6,129 nucleotides of DNA from Candidatus Gastranaerophilales bacterium (GCA_944326495.1 CALVEE010000078.1:1-6129), one strand, 5' to 3'; numbered from the stretch's first letter, positions 1-5,644 are shown. The notes: generated by a model from the letters alone, not told the origin. A program made the numbers and translations.

Positions 1-401
1 GGGCGATAAGGAAGTTCTTCCAAATATTTTTTTAATTCGCCCTCAGATAGAATAGAACCCTCTATTTTGACCATTTGATAATGTTTTTGCGGCTCTTCCA
101 TCTCATGGAAAGAAAGCGCACCCGCACAATCCCGTCCGATTTCTTTTAAAAGTTTAAAATCATCATTAACGTTAATATTATATTTTTTAGCTAACAATTC
201 ACGCATATTGGTATTTTCCGGCAATAACCCTCCGAAAAAAGCCCGGCAAACTTTTTCTTTAAACGGTTCTTTCTGAAGCGGTAAACTTAAGGAAATCTGA
301 TTTTGTACCCCTTCATCATACGTAAATTCCATTTTACCGTTTACAAGTCTTAAAACTCCGACCTGCAAACCATACAACCTTACTGAGAGCTCTTTAACCA
401 T
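1..401 (-). CDS. hipA: HipA-family Ser/Thr kinase toxin, N-terminal part (runs off left edge)
   Basis: HipA toxins are cytoplasmic serine/threonine kinases; the E. coli enzyme phosphorylates glutamyl-tRNA synthetase and triggers growth arrest and persistence. Only the first 133 codons are here, covering the N-terminal subdomain (HipA_N, 'couple_hipA') and the start of the kinase fold. It begins MVKELSVRLYGLQVGVL, a typical beta-strand opening. Visible family signatures are FFGGLLPE (around residues 54-61) and IGRDCAGALSF (around 87-97). The ATG at 401 overlaps the last 8 nt of hipB (394-401) and has a strong GAGG ribosome-binding site at 408-411 with 6-nt spacing, inside the hipB coding region, so translational coupling is likely. 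The catalytic core (the kinase Asp residues) lies outside the window, so activity cannot be judged. The visible part has no stop or frameshift. The family call is firm; the kinase substrate is not known. Confidence 0.92.
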   Translation of the reverse strand, partial: MVKELSVRLYGLQVGVLRLVNGKMEFTYDEGVQNQISLSLPLQKEPFKEKVCRAFFGGLLPENTNMRELLAKKYNINVNDDFKLLKEIGRDCAGALSFHEMEEPQKHYQMVKIEGSILSEGELKKYLEELPYR

Positions 402-603
402 TAGTTACCTCTAATTTTATGCCTAAATTTGCCAGAACTTTTATTACTTTATCAATTTCACAAGTCGGTTTACCATTCTCTAAATCAGATAAAAAGCGCG
501 TTCCGACATTAGAAAGCTGAGCAAGCTGCACTTGTGTAAAATTTTGTTTCTTGCGAGCTTCTTTTACTATTTTTCCTATATCTTGGGCAGATTTTATTAT
601 CAT
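394..603 (-). CDS. hipB: HipB-like XRE-family antitoxin and autorepressor
   Basis: This 69-residue protein is a single helix-turn-helix domain of the XRE/Cro type, close to the usual size of HipB antitoxins. The HTH spans about residues 10-60, with the core TQVQLAQLSNVGTRFLSDLE followed by NGKP, a characteristic HipB pattern. The protein ends in the short beta-like segment IKLEVTNG. HipB dimers bind palindromic operators upstream of their own operon and sequester the HipA kinase. Here hipB is the first gene and overlaps hipA by 8 nt, the standard antitoxin-first order. The start at 603 has a modest AGG (609-611) five bases upstream. Three matched palindromes and a consensus promoter lie directly upstream, as expected for autoregulation. 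Repression itself is inferred, not shown. Confidence 0.93.
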   Translation of the reverse strand: MIIKSAQDIGKIVKEARKKQNFTQVQLAQLSNVGTRFLSDLENGKPTCEIDKVIKVLANLGIKLEVTNG

Positions 604-612
604 ATTTACCTA

Positions 613-634
613 AATATTACCGTACAGGAATATT
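613..634. promoter_or_regulatory. HipB operator O1 (proximal, imperfect palindrome)
   Basis: A 22-bp palindrome centred at 623.5 with 9 of 11 base pairs symmetric; the core is TTACCGTACAGGAA flanked by AATA/TATT. It covers the predicted transcription start and touches the -10 hexamer of the hipBA promoter. It is the most degenerate of three similar sites, with mismatches in the left CC(C) half. The role as HipB operator is inferred from position and from its resemblance to the other two sites. Confidence 0.7.
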
Positions 635-659
635 ATATACTTTTTCTTGTGATTGTCAA
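632..659 (-). promoter_or_regulatory. Consensus sigma-70 promoter for hipBA
   Basis: On the minus strand a perfect -35 hexamer TTGACA (659-654) is followed, after 16 bp, by a perfect -10 hexamer TATAAT (637-632). Transcription would start near 625, about 20 nt before the hipB ATG. The -10 overlaps the edge of the proximal palindrome (613-634), and the -35 ends 3 bp short of the middle palindrome (663-684), so a repressor on either site should compete with RNA polymerase. A promoter this strong fits an operon held down by autorepression. Confidence 0.85.
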
Positions 660-662
660 GCA

Positions 663-684
663 ATTATTCCCGAACGGGAATAAT
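663..684. promoter_or_regulatory. HipB operator O2 (middle palindrome)
   Basis: A 22-bp palindrome centred at 673.5; 10 of 11 pairs are symmetric and only the central A-A breaks the symmetry. The core is TTCCCGAACGGGAA. It sits 3 bp upstream of the hipBA -35 hexamer. Its centre is exactly 50 bp from O1 and from O3. The likely ligand is HipB. Confidence 0.78.
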
Positions 685-712
685 AAGTAAAAAAATAAAA
701 TGGAGATGGGGG

Positions 713-734
713 AATATTCCCGTATGGGAATATT
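713..734. promoter_or_regulatory. HipB operator O3 (distal palindrome)
   Basis: A 22-bp palindrome centred at 723.5; 10 of 11 pairs are symmetric. The core TTCCCGTATGGGAA is flanked by AATA/TATT exactly as in O1. It lies about 98 bp upstream of the predicted hipBA start and 40 bp beyond the end of the peptidase gene. An A/T tract (689-700) lies between O2 and O3 and could help the DNA bend. The role as an auxiliary operator for looping or cooperative binding is inferred. Confidence 0.72.
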
Positions 735-773
735 TTTTATTAATAAGGTACATAGAATAATATCAGCCCGGCT

Positions 774-2672
774 TTATTCACTCAACAATTTATCCGCAAG
801 CGGTGCTTCAACACGGCCGTTAAGAGTTTTTGAAACCTTCTTAATATTCTCTGCCATTTTTTCCATCTCCGGAGTCCAGACAAAATAATCGGTTACGTAT
901 TTTTCAGCCTTGGAAAATTCACCCTTCATCTGTACCTGAATAATTTCTTCGAGCATTTTTCTCGCTGTCGGAACCATTTTGTCAATGTTTACGTTCAAAA
1001 CTCCGTCTTTTGAGATTTCCATTGCGCCTTCTTTAATAAAATAATAATTCTGCATTACAGAGCGGACCCGGTGAGCCTGACTCATTGTCGGCTTTGAAGT
1101 CATCATATTATCAGCGGCATAAGTAACTATTATTTGTTCTCTCTGCTCCGGAGTGTACATTCCCGCTTCTGTTAAAACGTCAAGCATGGCAAGAGAAATC
1201 ATATCAGCCTTATTTTCTTCAATAATTGATTTGTATTTCCCTAAACCCTCTGTTCCGGATTTAGGCCCGAGAGAATGTCCGTTTTCGTGTCCTACCGTAA
1301 ACCAGTGATCGGCTTCATCATTATAATATTTGTGAAGTTCCGGATTTAAAGTAGCATCCAGTCTCTTTTTCATTTTCTCTCTGGCATCCTCAGATGTAAT
1401 AAGACGGATTTGTCTGTGGTAAACATTTCTTCTTCCGCCGTCCAGTTCTCTTATAGAAAGTTTATCGTCGTTCGGAAGATTTTCAGCAAGCGTAATCCCC
1501 GCTCTGAATTCTCCGACATCACCGGTTACGGCAACCAAATCCGCATCAACCATAGTCTGCTTAGAGTCCTGCCCGTCCGGATTAATATTCTGGATATAAT
1601 CATCCTTAAACGGCATATTTTGAGCCATCAGAGGTAAAAACTTTTTAACGTTTAGAATTGCATCCGTACCTTTTTTATTAATAATTCCGACTCTTCCGCC
1701 GAGAAAATCTTTAGCTACAGGTACAATTCCGTTTTCGTCAAGAAGTTTTTTAAGCTCCGGATTTTCTACAACCGTTTCGGTTAACTCGTCAGAATAATTT
1801 TCTCTTGTAATCGTAAATTCTAAAGGCGTGTCCTGCAGAGTTGCCCATTTTTTATCCGCATAAGCGTCTAACATAGGATCAGCAGTTCTTAGAGCCTTTG
1901 CCTGTAATTTCAGAAATTCATTAAAATCAGCATTTGTAGAAACTTCTGCGGCTTTTTCGAGTTCAGATGCCATATAAGCAAAATCATCTCTGAATTTGTC
2001 AACATAATCCGTTGCAACCAGCTCATTTCCCGCTCTTTCAACAACAGAGCGCTGGTTAAGGATTTTTGCAACCTCATCAACTTTTCCGTCCTTAAGCATA
2101 TTAATTAAGATTTGATGAAACTCATCTTTTTCTAAGTCCTGCGGATAAACACCTTTTCCCGCACGCATTGAAACACCTTTAGCAAGTTCAATCATGTTGC
2201 TTTCTCTATCAAGCGAGCAGACGCCTTTTTGTGCATCAAAAAGGATTTTTGTTAATTTAGCATCCTCATTCCCTTTTTCAATTTCTTTTTCTAAATATTC
2301 CTTAAAAGGCAGGTTGTTAGGATTATCTAACTGCATATTTACTTTATCCAAAACAACAGCAGCCCTCACAAGATGCTTCAACGCTTCTTTATCACCGTCT
2401 GCAAGTCCCAAATATTCAGGCGCATCAACTGCAAGCATTTTTTTAGTAGTCAAATAATCCTTATGCGTTCTTTTTTCTAATTCTTCATGAGAAAGATTTA
2501 GTTCGTAATCCTTTTTCCCAATATTTACATTGTTCATCATACTCATCTTATCAAGCTCCTTTACTAATTTCTCTCCATCAGGACAACCATCCGTTTTGTT
2601 TACGGCATTACTTTTATTATTTTTAAAATTCAGATAATTTGTACTTATTTGATTAATCGGGTTAATATTCAT
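774..2672 (-). CDS. M49-family (dipeptidyl peptidase III-like) zinc metallopeptidase
   Basis: This 632-residue protein has the hallmarks of family M49, zinc peptidases that in the characterised members release dipeptides from peptide N-termini. The zinc motif is HENGH (residues 462-466), followed by SLGP, and 19 residues later by EENKAD (485-490). By analogy with DPP III, H462, H466 and E486 bind zinc and E463 is the catalytic base. Other family-like blocks are NLPND (398-402) followed by a Gly-Arg-Arg segment, and a C-terminal helical stretch containing NYYFIKEGA. Residues 1 to about 50 are Asn/Lys-rich and probably disordered. There is no signal peptide, so a cytoplasmic location is expected. 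I chose the ATG at 2672 over an upstream one at 2972: the 100 extra residues are unlike protein and lie antisense to the anti-sigma gene. An extended -10 lies 6 bp before this ATG. The substrate is unknown. Confidence 0.82.
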   Translation of the reverse strand: MNINPINQISTNYLNFKNNKSNAVNKTDGCPDGEKLVKELDKMSMMNNVNIGKKDYELNLSHEELEKRTHKDYLTTKKMLAVDAPEYLGLADGDKEALKHLVRAAVVLDKVNMQLDNPNNLPFKEYLEKEIEKGNEDAKLTKILFDAQKGVCSLDRESNMIELAKGVSMRAGKGVYPQDLEKDEFHQILINMLKDGKVDEVAKILNQRSVVERAGNELVATDYVDKFRDDFAYMASELEKAAEVSTNADFNEFLKLQAKALRTADPMLDAYADKKWATLQDTPLEFTITRENYSDELTETVVENPELKKLLDENGIVPVAKDFLGGRVGIINKKGTDAILNVKKFLPLMAQNMPFKDDYIQNINPDGQDSKQTMVDADLVAVTGDVGEFRAGITLAENLPNDDKLSIRELDGGRRNVYHRQIRLITSEDAREKMKKRLDATLNPELHKYYNDEADHWFTVGHENGHSLGPKSGTEGLGKYKSIIEENKADMISLAMLDVLTEAGMYTPEQREQIIVTYAADNMMTSKPTMSQAHRVRSVMQNYYFIKEGAMEISKDGVLNVNIDKMVPTARKMLEEIIQVQMKGEFSKAEKYVTDYFVWTPEMEKMAENIKKVSKTLNGRVEAPLADKLLSE

Positions 2673-2678
2673 AGCTTG

Positions 2679-2687
2679 ATTATAACA
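2679..2687 (-). promoter_or_regulatory. Extended -10 promoter of the M49 peptidase gene, predicting a leaderless mRNA
   Basis: The minus strand reads TGTTATAAT, a perfect extended -10 (TGnTATAAT), ending only 6 bp before the ATG at 2672. Counting the last T as -7 puts +1 exactly on the A of the ATG. No Shine-Dalgarno sequence is present in the short gap. The -35 region is poor (ATTTCA at 17-bp spacing), as is common where an extended -10 compensates. Confidence 0.6.
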
Positions 2688-2726
2688 CAAAATGCAGTTA
2701 CTGAAATTTTTTACAAAACTAAATAT

Positions 2727-2752
2727 TGAACATTTTATTCCCTTTTTCGTTA
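2727..2752 (+). promoter_or_regulatory. Candidate ECF-type promoter of the anti-sigma/sigma operon
   Basis: TGAAC (2727-2731) is separated by 16 bp from CGTTA (2748-2752). This matches the layout of promoters read by ECF sigma factors (a GAAC-like -35 and a CGT-containing -10, 16 bp apart). It lies just upstream of an operon that encodes an ECF sigma factor, which suggests positive autoregulation. The same stretch also holds a weak sigma-70 reading, TTGAAC (2726-2731) and TATACT (2751-2756) with a 19-bp spacer, which could supply basal expression. Both readings are inferences from sequence. Confidence 0.5.
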
Positions 2753-2773
2753 TACTAATATAGAGGTAACAAA

Positions 2774-3121
2774 ATGGATAATAAATGTACAAAATACGAA
2801 GGTTTATTTGTTTTCTCCGATGAAGAGACTCTGAAACAGCACCTCGAGGAATGCGAAGAATGCCGTAAAGAGCAGGAAAAAATGGACAGAGTTTCCGACT
2901 TGATTGATGAAGTAAAACTGTATTATCGGGCAAAAAATAAAAAGCGTCCGAAGTTGAGAGCTGCCTGCGCAATGTTTCTTCTTTTATTTTCTACGTTGAC
3001 TGCCGGTGTGGTGGTTAATGACGAAGATATGATGGATACCTTGCGCTACGGAGAAACTCTTTCGGCTGAAGACTTAGGTTTTCCTGTAGACTCTTACGGA
3101 CTCTTAATGGTGGGTGAATGA
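2774..3121 (+). CDS. Transmembrane zinc-finger (ZAS-type) anti-sigma factor
   Basis: A 115-residue protein with three parts. The cytoplasmic N-terminus carries the ZAS signature His-x3-Cys-x2-Cys (H23, C27, C30); C5 may be the fourth zinc ligand. A charged helix (about 31-60) follows and would be expected to clasp the sigma factor. A single hydrophobic segment at about 62-81 (FLLLFSTLTAGVVV) spans the inner membrane, and a short acidic tail (82-115) would face the periplasm. The ATG at 2774 has a good GAGG site (2763-2766) at 7-nt spacing. The stop overlaps the start of the next gene (an ECF sigma factor) as ATGA, so the two are translationally coupled and the sigma factor is the obvious partner. 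The order is unusual, since most ECF operons put the sigma gene first. The periplasmic part is too short to be a sensor domain, so sensing probably needs a partner, perhaps the third gene. Confidence 0.8.
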   Translation: MDNKCTKYEGLFVFSDEETLKQHLEECEECRKEQEKMDRVSDLIDEVKLYYRAKNKKRPKLRAACAMFLLLFSTLTAGVVVNDEDMMDTLRYGETLSAEDLGFPVDSYGLLMVGE

Positions 3122-3615
3122 ACTTTGATGAAATAATTAAAGCTAACAAGCAGAATATTAAAAATATAGTAAAACTAATTACTAAACAAGAAAACGAAGA
3201 TATAGAACAAGAGGTTTATATAAAGCTCTGGAAAAATTCCGAAAAATACGAAGAGCGTGGTTCCTTAAAGAGCTGGGTCAATACTGTTGCGAAAAACGCT
3301 TCTAAAGATTATCTCAAGTCTGCCGCAGTAAGGTATGCACAAAATTCCACATCTGATGAATATACTCTTACTTCAATCAAAGATAAAAAAAGAAATCCGG
3401 AAGATAATTTAATAACAACAGAAAGGCAAAAAAGAATTATAAATGCTATAGAAAGTTTGAAACCAAAACTTAAAGAAACCATAATGTTATGTGAAATATA
3501 CGGATATACATACGAGGAAGCTTCAAAAAAACTGGACTGTCCAATTGGTACAATAAAATCAAGAATTTATAATGCTAAAAAAGAATTAGCAGAAGTGTTA
3601 GAAGATTTGTTATAA
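3118..3615 (+). CDS. ECF-family RNA polymerase sigma factor
   Basis: A 165-residue protein, the normal size for an ECF sigma factor, which keeps only regions 2 and 4. Region 2 spans about residues 5-67, with DIEQEVYIKLWKN at 28-40 (the -10/core-binding helix) and SLKSWVNTVAKN at 49-60 (region 2.3/2.4). Region 4 spans 112-160, with the helix-turn-helix YTYEEASKKLDCPIGTIKSR, which reads the -35 element. A Lys- and Asn-rich linker joins them. The start overlaps the anti-sigma stop by 4 nt, and its ribosome-binding site (GGTGGGTGA region) lies within that gene. The LTxxQ gene follows 17 nt downstream. The protein is presumably held at the membrane by the upstream anti-sigma factor and released by envelope stress. 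Probable targets include its own operon through the TGAAC/CGTTA site. The ECF subgroup cannot be assigned by eye. Confidence 0.92.
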   Translation: MNFDEIIKANKQNIKNIVKLITKQENEDIEQEVYIKLWKNSEKYEERGSLKSWVNTVAKNASKDYLKSAAVRYAQNSTSDEYTLTSIKDKKRNPEDNLITTERQKRIINAIESLKPKLKETIMLCEIYGYTYEEASKKLDCPIGTIKSRIYNAKKELAEVLEDLL

Positions 3616-3632
3616 AAAGTGAGGTATTAGTT

Positions 3633-4229
3633 ATGAAAAAATTAGCAGTATTATTATGCGCCTTAACGCTTATTTCATCTGCCGCAATCGCAGAAGAAAC
3701 AACAGGTGCCCCGGCAGCAGAGCAAAAAGCTCCGGCAGCAGCTCCGGCAGTAAATGAAGGAATTAAAAATCCTGATAATGTAAAAACCCGTCCTTCAAAA
3801 GAAGAGATGATGAAAATCAGAAAAGCTCGCGAAGCTGCTTTTGAAAAGAAATTAGGTTTAACAGACGAACAAAAAGCAAAAGCAAAAGAAATCAGACTTA
3901 ACGGCCACAAACAAATGAAACCCGTTATAGAACAGATTATTGCAAAGAAAAAAGAAGCTGAAATGGTAAAAATGTCCAGAATTGCAACCTGGGCGCAGGA
4001 AGAAAAACTCGCTGTAATCGATAAAGAAATCCAGGAGCTTGAAAAACAGGCAAATTCTATTCGAAAACAAAACATGAAAGATTTTGAATCAATTCTTACA
4101 CGCGACCAGAAAAAAATCTTAAAACAGATGAAAAAAGAAGGGCGCCAGAGATTTGAAGAAAGAAAGAAACTCTGTCCGCCTCCGTGTCCTGAAAAAGTTC
4201 AGCCTGCAGAAGCTTCAGAAGAAAAATAA
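3633..4229 (+). CDS. Secreted LTxxQ-motif periplasmic protein (CpxP/Spy/CnrX-like)
   Basis: A 198-residue exported protein. Residues 1-20 form a Sec signal peptide (MKKLAVLLCALTLISSAAIA) with an A-x-A cleavage site before EE. An Ala/Pro-rich spacer (about 23-40) follows. The mature part is almost entirely charged helix and carries two LTxxQ-type motifs, LTDEQ (76-80) and LTRDQ (155-159), the signature of the CpxP/Spy/ZraP group. Members of that group are small periplasmic helical proteins that act as chaperones, stress-sensor modulators or metal sensors. The C-terminus has CPPPC (181-185), two cysteines that could bind metal or form a disulfide. Start support: GAGG seven to eight nucleotides before the ATG. 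It lies 17 nt after the ECF sigma gene and just before a strong terminator, so it is the last gene of the operon. It may be the sensor, the effector, or both. Histidine is scarce (H92), which argues against a ZraP-like His-rich metal site. Confidence 0.8.
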   Translation: MKKLAVLLCALTLISSAAIAEETTGAPAAEQKAPAAAPAVNEGIKNPDNVKTRPSKEEMMKIRKAREAAFEKKLGLTDEQKAKAKEIRLNGHKQMKPVIEQIIAKKKEAEMVKMSRIATWAQEEKLAVIDKEIQELEKQANSIRKQNMKDFESILTRDQKKILKQMKKEGRQRFEERKKLCPPPCPEKVQPAEASEEK

Positions 4230-4244
4230 ATAATAATATTTAGA

Positions 4245-4285
4245 ATAATCGCGGTTGAAACAATTCAACCGCGATTATATTTTTT
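4245..4285 (+). terminator. Strong intrinsic terminator between convergent genes
   Basis: A perfect 15-bp stem (4245-4259 with 4264-4278), loop ACAA, GC-rich middle CGCGGTTG, followed by AT and six T (4280-4285). It closes the anti-sigma/sigma/LTxxQ operon 15 nt after its stop. On the minus strand the same hairpin follows the stop of the HEAT-like gene by about 35 nt, with a looser T-rich run after it (TCTAAATATTATT), so it probably serves both genes, more efficiently on the plus strand. Confidence 0.93.
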
Positions 4286-4312
4286 GTGTGAATGTATAAT
4301 GAAAGGGTGTAA

Positions 4313-5590
4313 TTAGTTGTTGTTAATTGAGTCCAATGCCCGCTGTGCCGTAATTGCCACCTGCGGGTTTCCATCAGCCTGTGCAAGTGTATAGAGTGTT
4401 GTAAGTTCTTCTTTATATTCAGGTCTTTGAATATGTCTTAAGGCATCTATTGCCGCAATTTTTACTCCTGCATTCTGGCTGTATCTTAAAGAATCAACCA
4501 TTGCGGATGTTCCCGGAATATCAGTCATCGGAACAATGTTTCCGGTCTGTTTTTCTACTTCATCAGTATAAACCTTAGCTAAAATTGCCATTGTATAGAG
4601 CGCGTATTCTTTATTTCTTTCTGCCTGCTCCATTGGAGAAAGTTCATTAGCTATAGCCATATCCTGTTCGGTTAATTGGTACGGAAGTCTTACCGGGCCT
4701 TTAGCGTTATTCTGTTCAGCGTTAGCTCTTACAAGATAATTAGCTATAATTTTTTTTCTGGCTTCTGTCTGCGCATCTGTCGGAGGTGCAAGATTTACTG
4801 TATCTTTCTTTGTTATTTCAATCAAACTTCCGAAAACATCACGTACAATATATGGAACTGCATTTTCCGGATTATCTAAAGATATTCTTGTGATTTCTTC
4901 CATCTGTAAAGCTTGAGTGTCAAAGTCATTGCTTGTTAGGTTTGACACAACAAGCGGAATATCTACATCAGGTACGATATCTTCTGCAGGAATAATTTCA
5001 GGCTTTTTCAATTCAGGTTTTTGAGCTTCTGTTTCCTGAACTTCCGCTTCCATTACTTTAACGTCATTGTTAATATTATCGCCTTTTTCAGCCTCAACTG
5101 TCGTATAATTCGGAGCTGGAACTTCTACTGTTTCAGATTTTATTTCTTCTGCCGGCTCTTCTTCGGCTTCTTCTGGAATGTTTTCTGTATTTTCAGGAGC
5201 TTTTTCGATTTCTTCTGCAGGTTCTTCTTCAATTTCCTCCTCGGTATTTTCTCCGCTTAGTTTTGCTCCGTCAAGCTCAAGTTCATTTTCCATCTTCGGA
5301 AGGATTACATTTGTTGTATGGTATGCTACAAAACCCTGCGGTAAAGTTACCGGCTGCAAGTTTGCCTTATCGTAAGTGACAATACTTTCTGCTGTTGGAT
5401 AATCATATATCTTTTTAGGTTCTGTATTAACTGCAGGATTATCTATATCAATATTGACTGCATTATAAATGCCGTTATCATTAACTATTGTATTCGTATT
5501 GCCTCCAACATTAACCTCAGGCTTTTTAATATTGATTTTCACCGCATTATAAGTAGGCTTATTAATACTATTATCTACAGATTGAACCAT
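4313..5590 (-). CDS. Modular protein: N-terminal tandem repeat, acidic Glu/Pro linker, HEAT-like C-terminus
   Basis: A 425-residue protein whose family I do not recognise. Residues 14-27 and 42-55 are two copies of a YNAVxIxIxxPxVN unit, 28 residues apart. Residues about 114-200 are very rich in Glu, Pro and Ala, with EEEPAEEI at 121-128 and again at 143-150; this should be a disordered acidic linker. Residues about 220-425 are helical. The last 50 hold two HEAT-like helix pairs (around VKIAAIDALRHI at 376-387 and PQVAITAQRALDSI at 409-422), which usually form a protein-binding solenoid. There is no signal peptide or membrane segment, so a cytoplasmic scaffold or adaptor role is a guess. The start at 5590 is supported by AAAGGA (5603-5598) with 7-nt spacing. 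It converges with the stress operon and diverges from the gene at 5751. The reading frame is intact. Confidence 0.8.
   Translation of the reverse strand: MVQSVDNSINKPTYNAVKINIKKPEVNVGGNTNTIVNDNGIYNAVNIDIDNPAVNTEPKKIYDYPTAESIVTYDKANLQPVTLPQGFVAYHTTNVILPKMENELELDGAKLSGENTEEEIEEEPAEEIEKAPENTENIPEEAEEEPAEEIKSETVEVPAPNYTTVEAEKGDNINNDVKVMEAEVQETEAQKPELKKPEIIPAEDIVPDVDIPLVVSNLTSNDFDTQALQMEEITRISLDNPENAVPYIVRDVFGSLIEITKKDTVNLAPPTDAQTEARKKIIANYLVRANAEQNNAKGPVRLPYQLTEQDMAIANELSPMEQAERNKEYALYTMAILAKVYTDEVEKQTGNIVPMTDIPGTSAMVDSLRYSQNAGVKIAAIDALRHIQRPEYKEELTTLYTLAQADGNPQVAITAQRALDSINNN
5141..5230 (-). repeat. Coding Glu/Pro-rich repeat in the acidic linker
   Basis: Encodes residues 121-150 of the 425-residue protein. 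The octapeptide EEEPAEEI appears twice, 22 residues apart, within a highly acidic stretch. The DNA of the two copies differs at synonymous positions, so this is an established protein repeat and not a very recent slippage event. Confidence 0.6.
5426..5551 (-). repeat. Coding tandem repeat, 28-residue period
   Basis: This stretch encodes residues 14-55 of the 425-residue protein. YNAVKINIKKPEVN and YNAVNIDIDNPAVN are separated by a Gly/Asn-rich spacer; 9 of 14 positions are identical. The unit alternates hydrophobic residues (V-x-I-x-I), suggesting short beta strands. Whether the repeat number varies between strains is not visible here. Confidence 0.7.
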
Positions 5591-5644
5591 AATTTATTCC
5601 TTTCACAAACTACACCTATACCGGTTATAATACATGTAAAGAAT

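Noticed and set aside
613..734. Three 22-bp repeats with 28-bp intervals, superficially like a small CRISPR array.
   Set aside because: The repeats are palindromes that differ from one another, one interval holds a consensus promoter, there is no cas gene, and the position upstream of hipB explains them as operators.
713..738. Hairpin followed by TTTTTT on the plus strand, resembling an intrinsic terminator.
   Set aside because: No plus-strand gene ends here, and on the minus strand, where the peptidase gene ends, no T-run follows. It matches the two sister palindromes as an operator.
700..888. Plus-strand open frame starting inside the hipBA control region.
   Set aside because: It runs through operator O3 and then antisense to the end of the peptidase gene, with no recognisable protein features.
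1410..2457. Plus-strand open frames at 1410-1637 and 2194-2457.
   Set aside because: They are antisense shadows of the M49 peptidase, with Ser/Phe/Leu-rich composition and no support for independent coding.
2673..2972. A 100-codon upstream extension of the peptidase frame to an ATG at 2972.
   Set aside because: It lies antisense to the anti-sigma gene, has unlikely composition (Cys/Tyr/Arg-rich), and would run through both divergent promoters. The ATG at 2672 has a protein-like N-terminus and its own extended -10.
3575..4075. Minus-strand open frames at 3575-4075 and 3858-4070, hydrophobic and membrane-like.
   Set aside because: They are antisense to the Lys/Glu-rich LTxxQ gene; reverse complements of Lys/Glu codons give Phe/Leu/Ser, which mimics membrane segments.
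4676..5375. Plus-strand open frames at 4676-4879, 5021-5260 and 5178-5375 (Phe/Ser-rich).
   Set aside because: They are antisense to the acidic linker and helical domain of the 425-residue protein; the Phe/Ser richness comes from reversed Glu codons.
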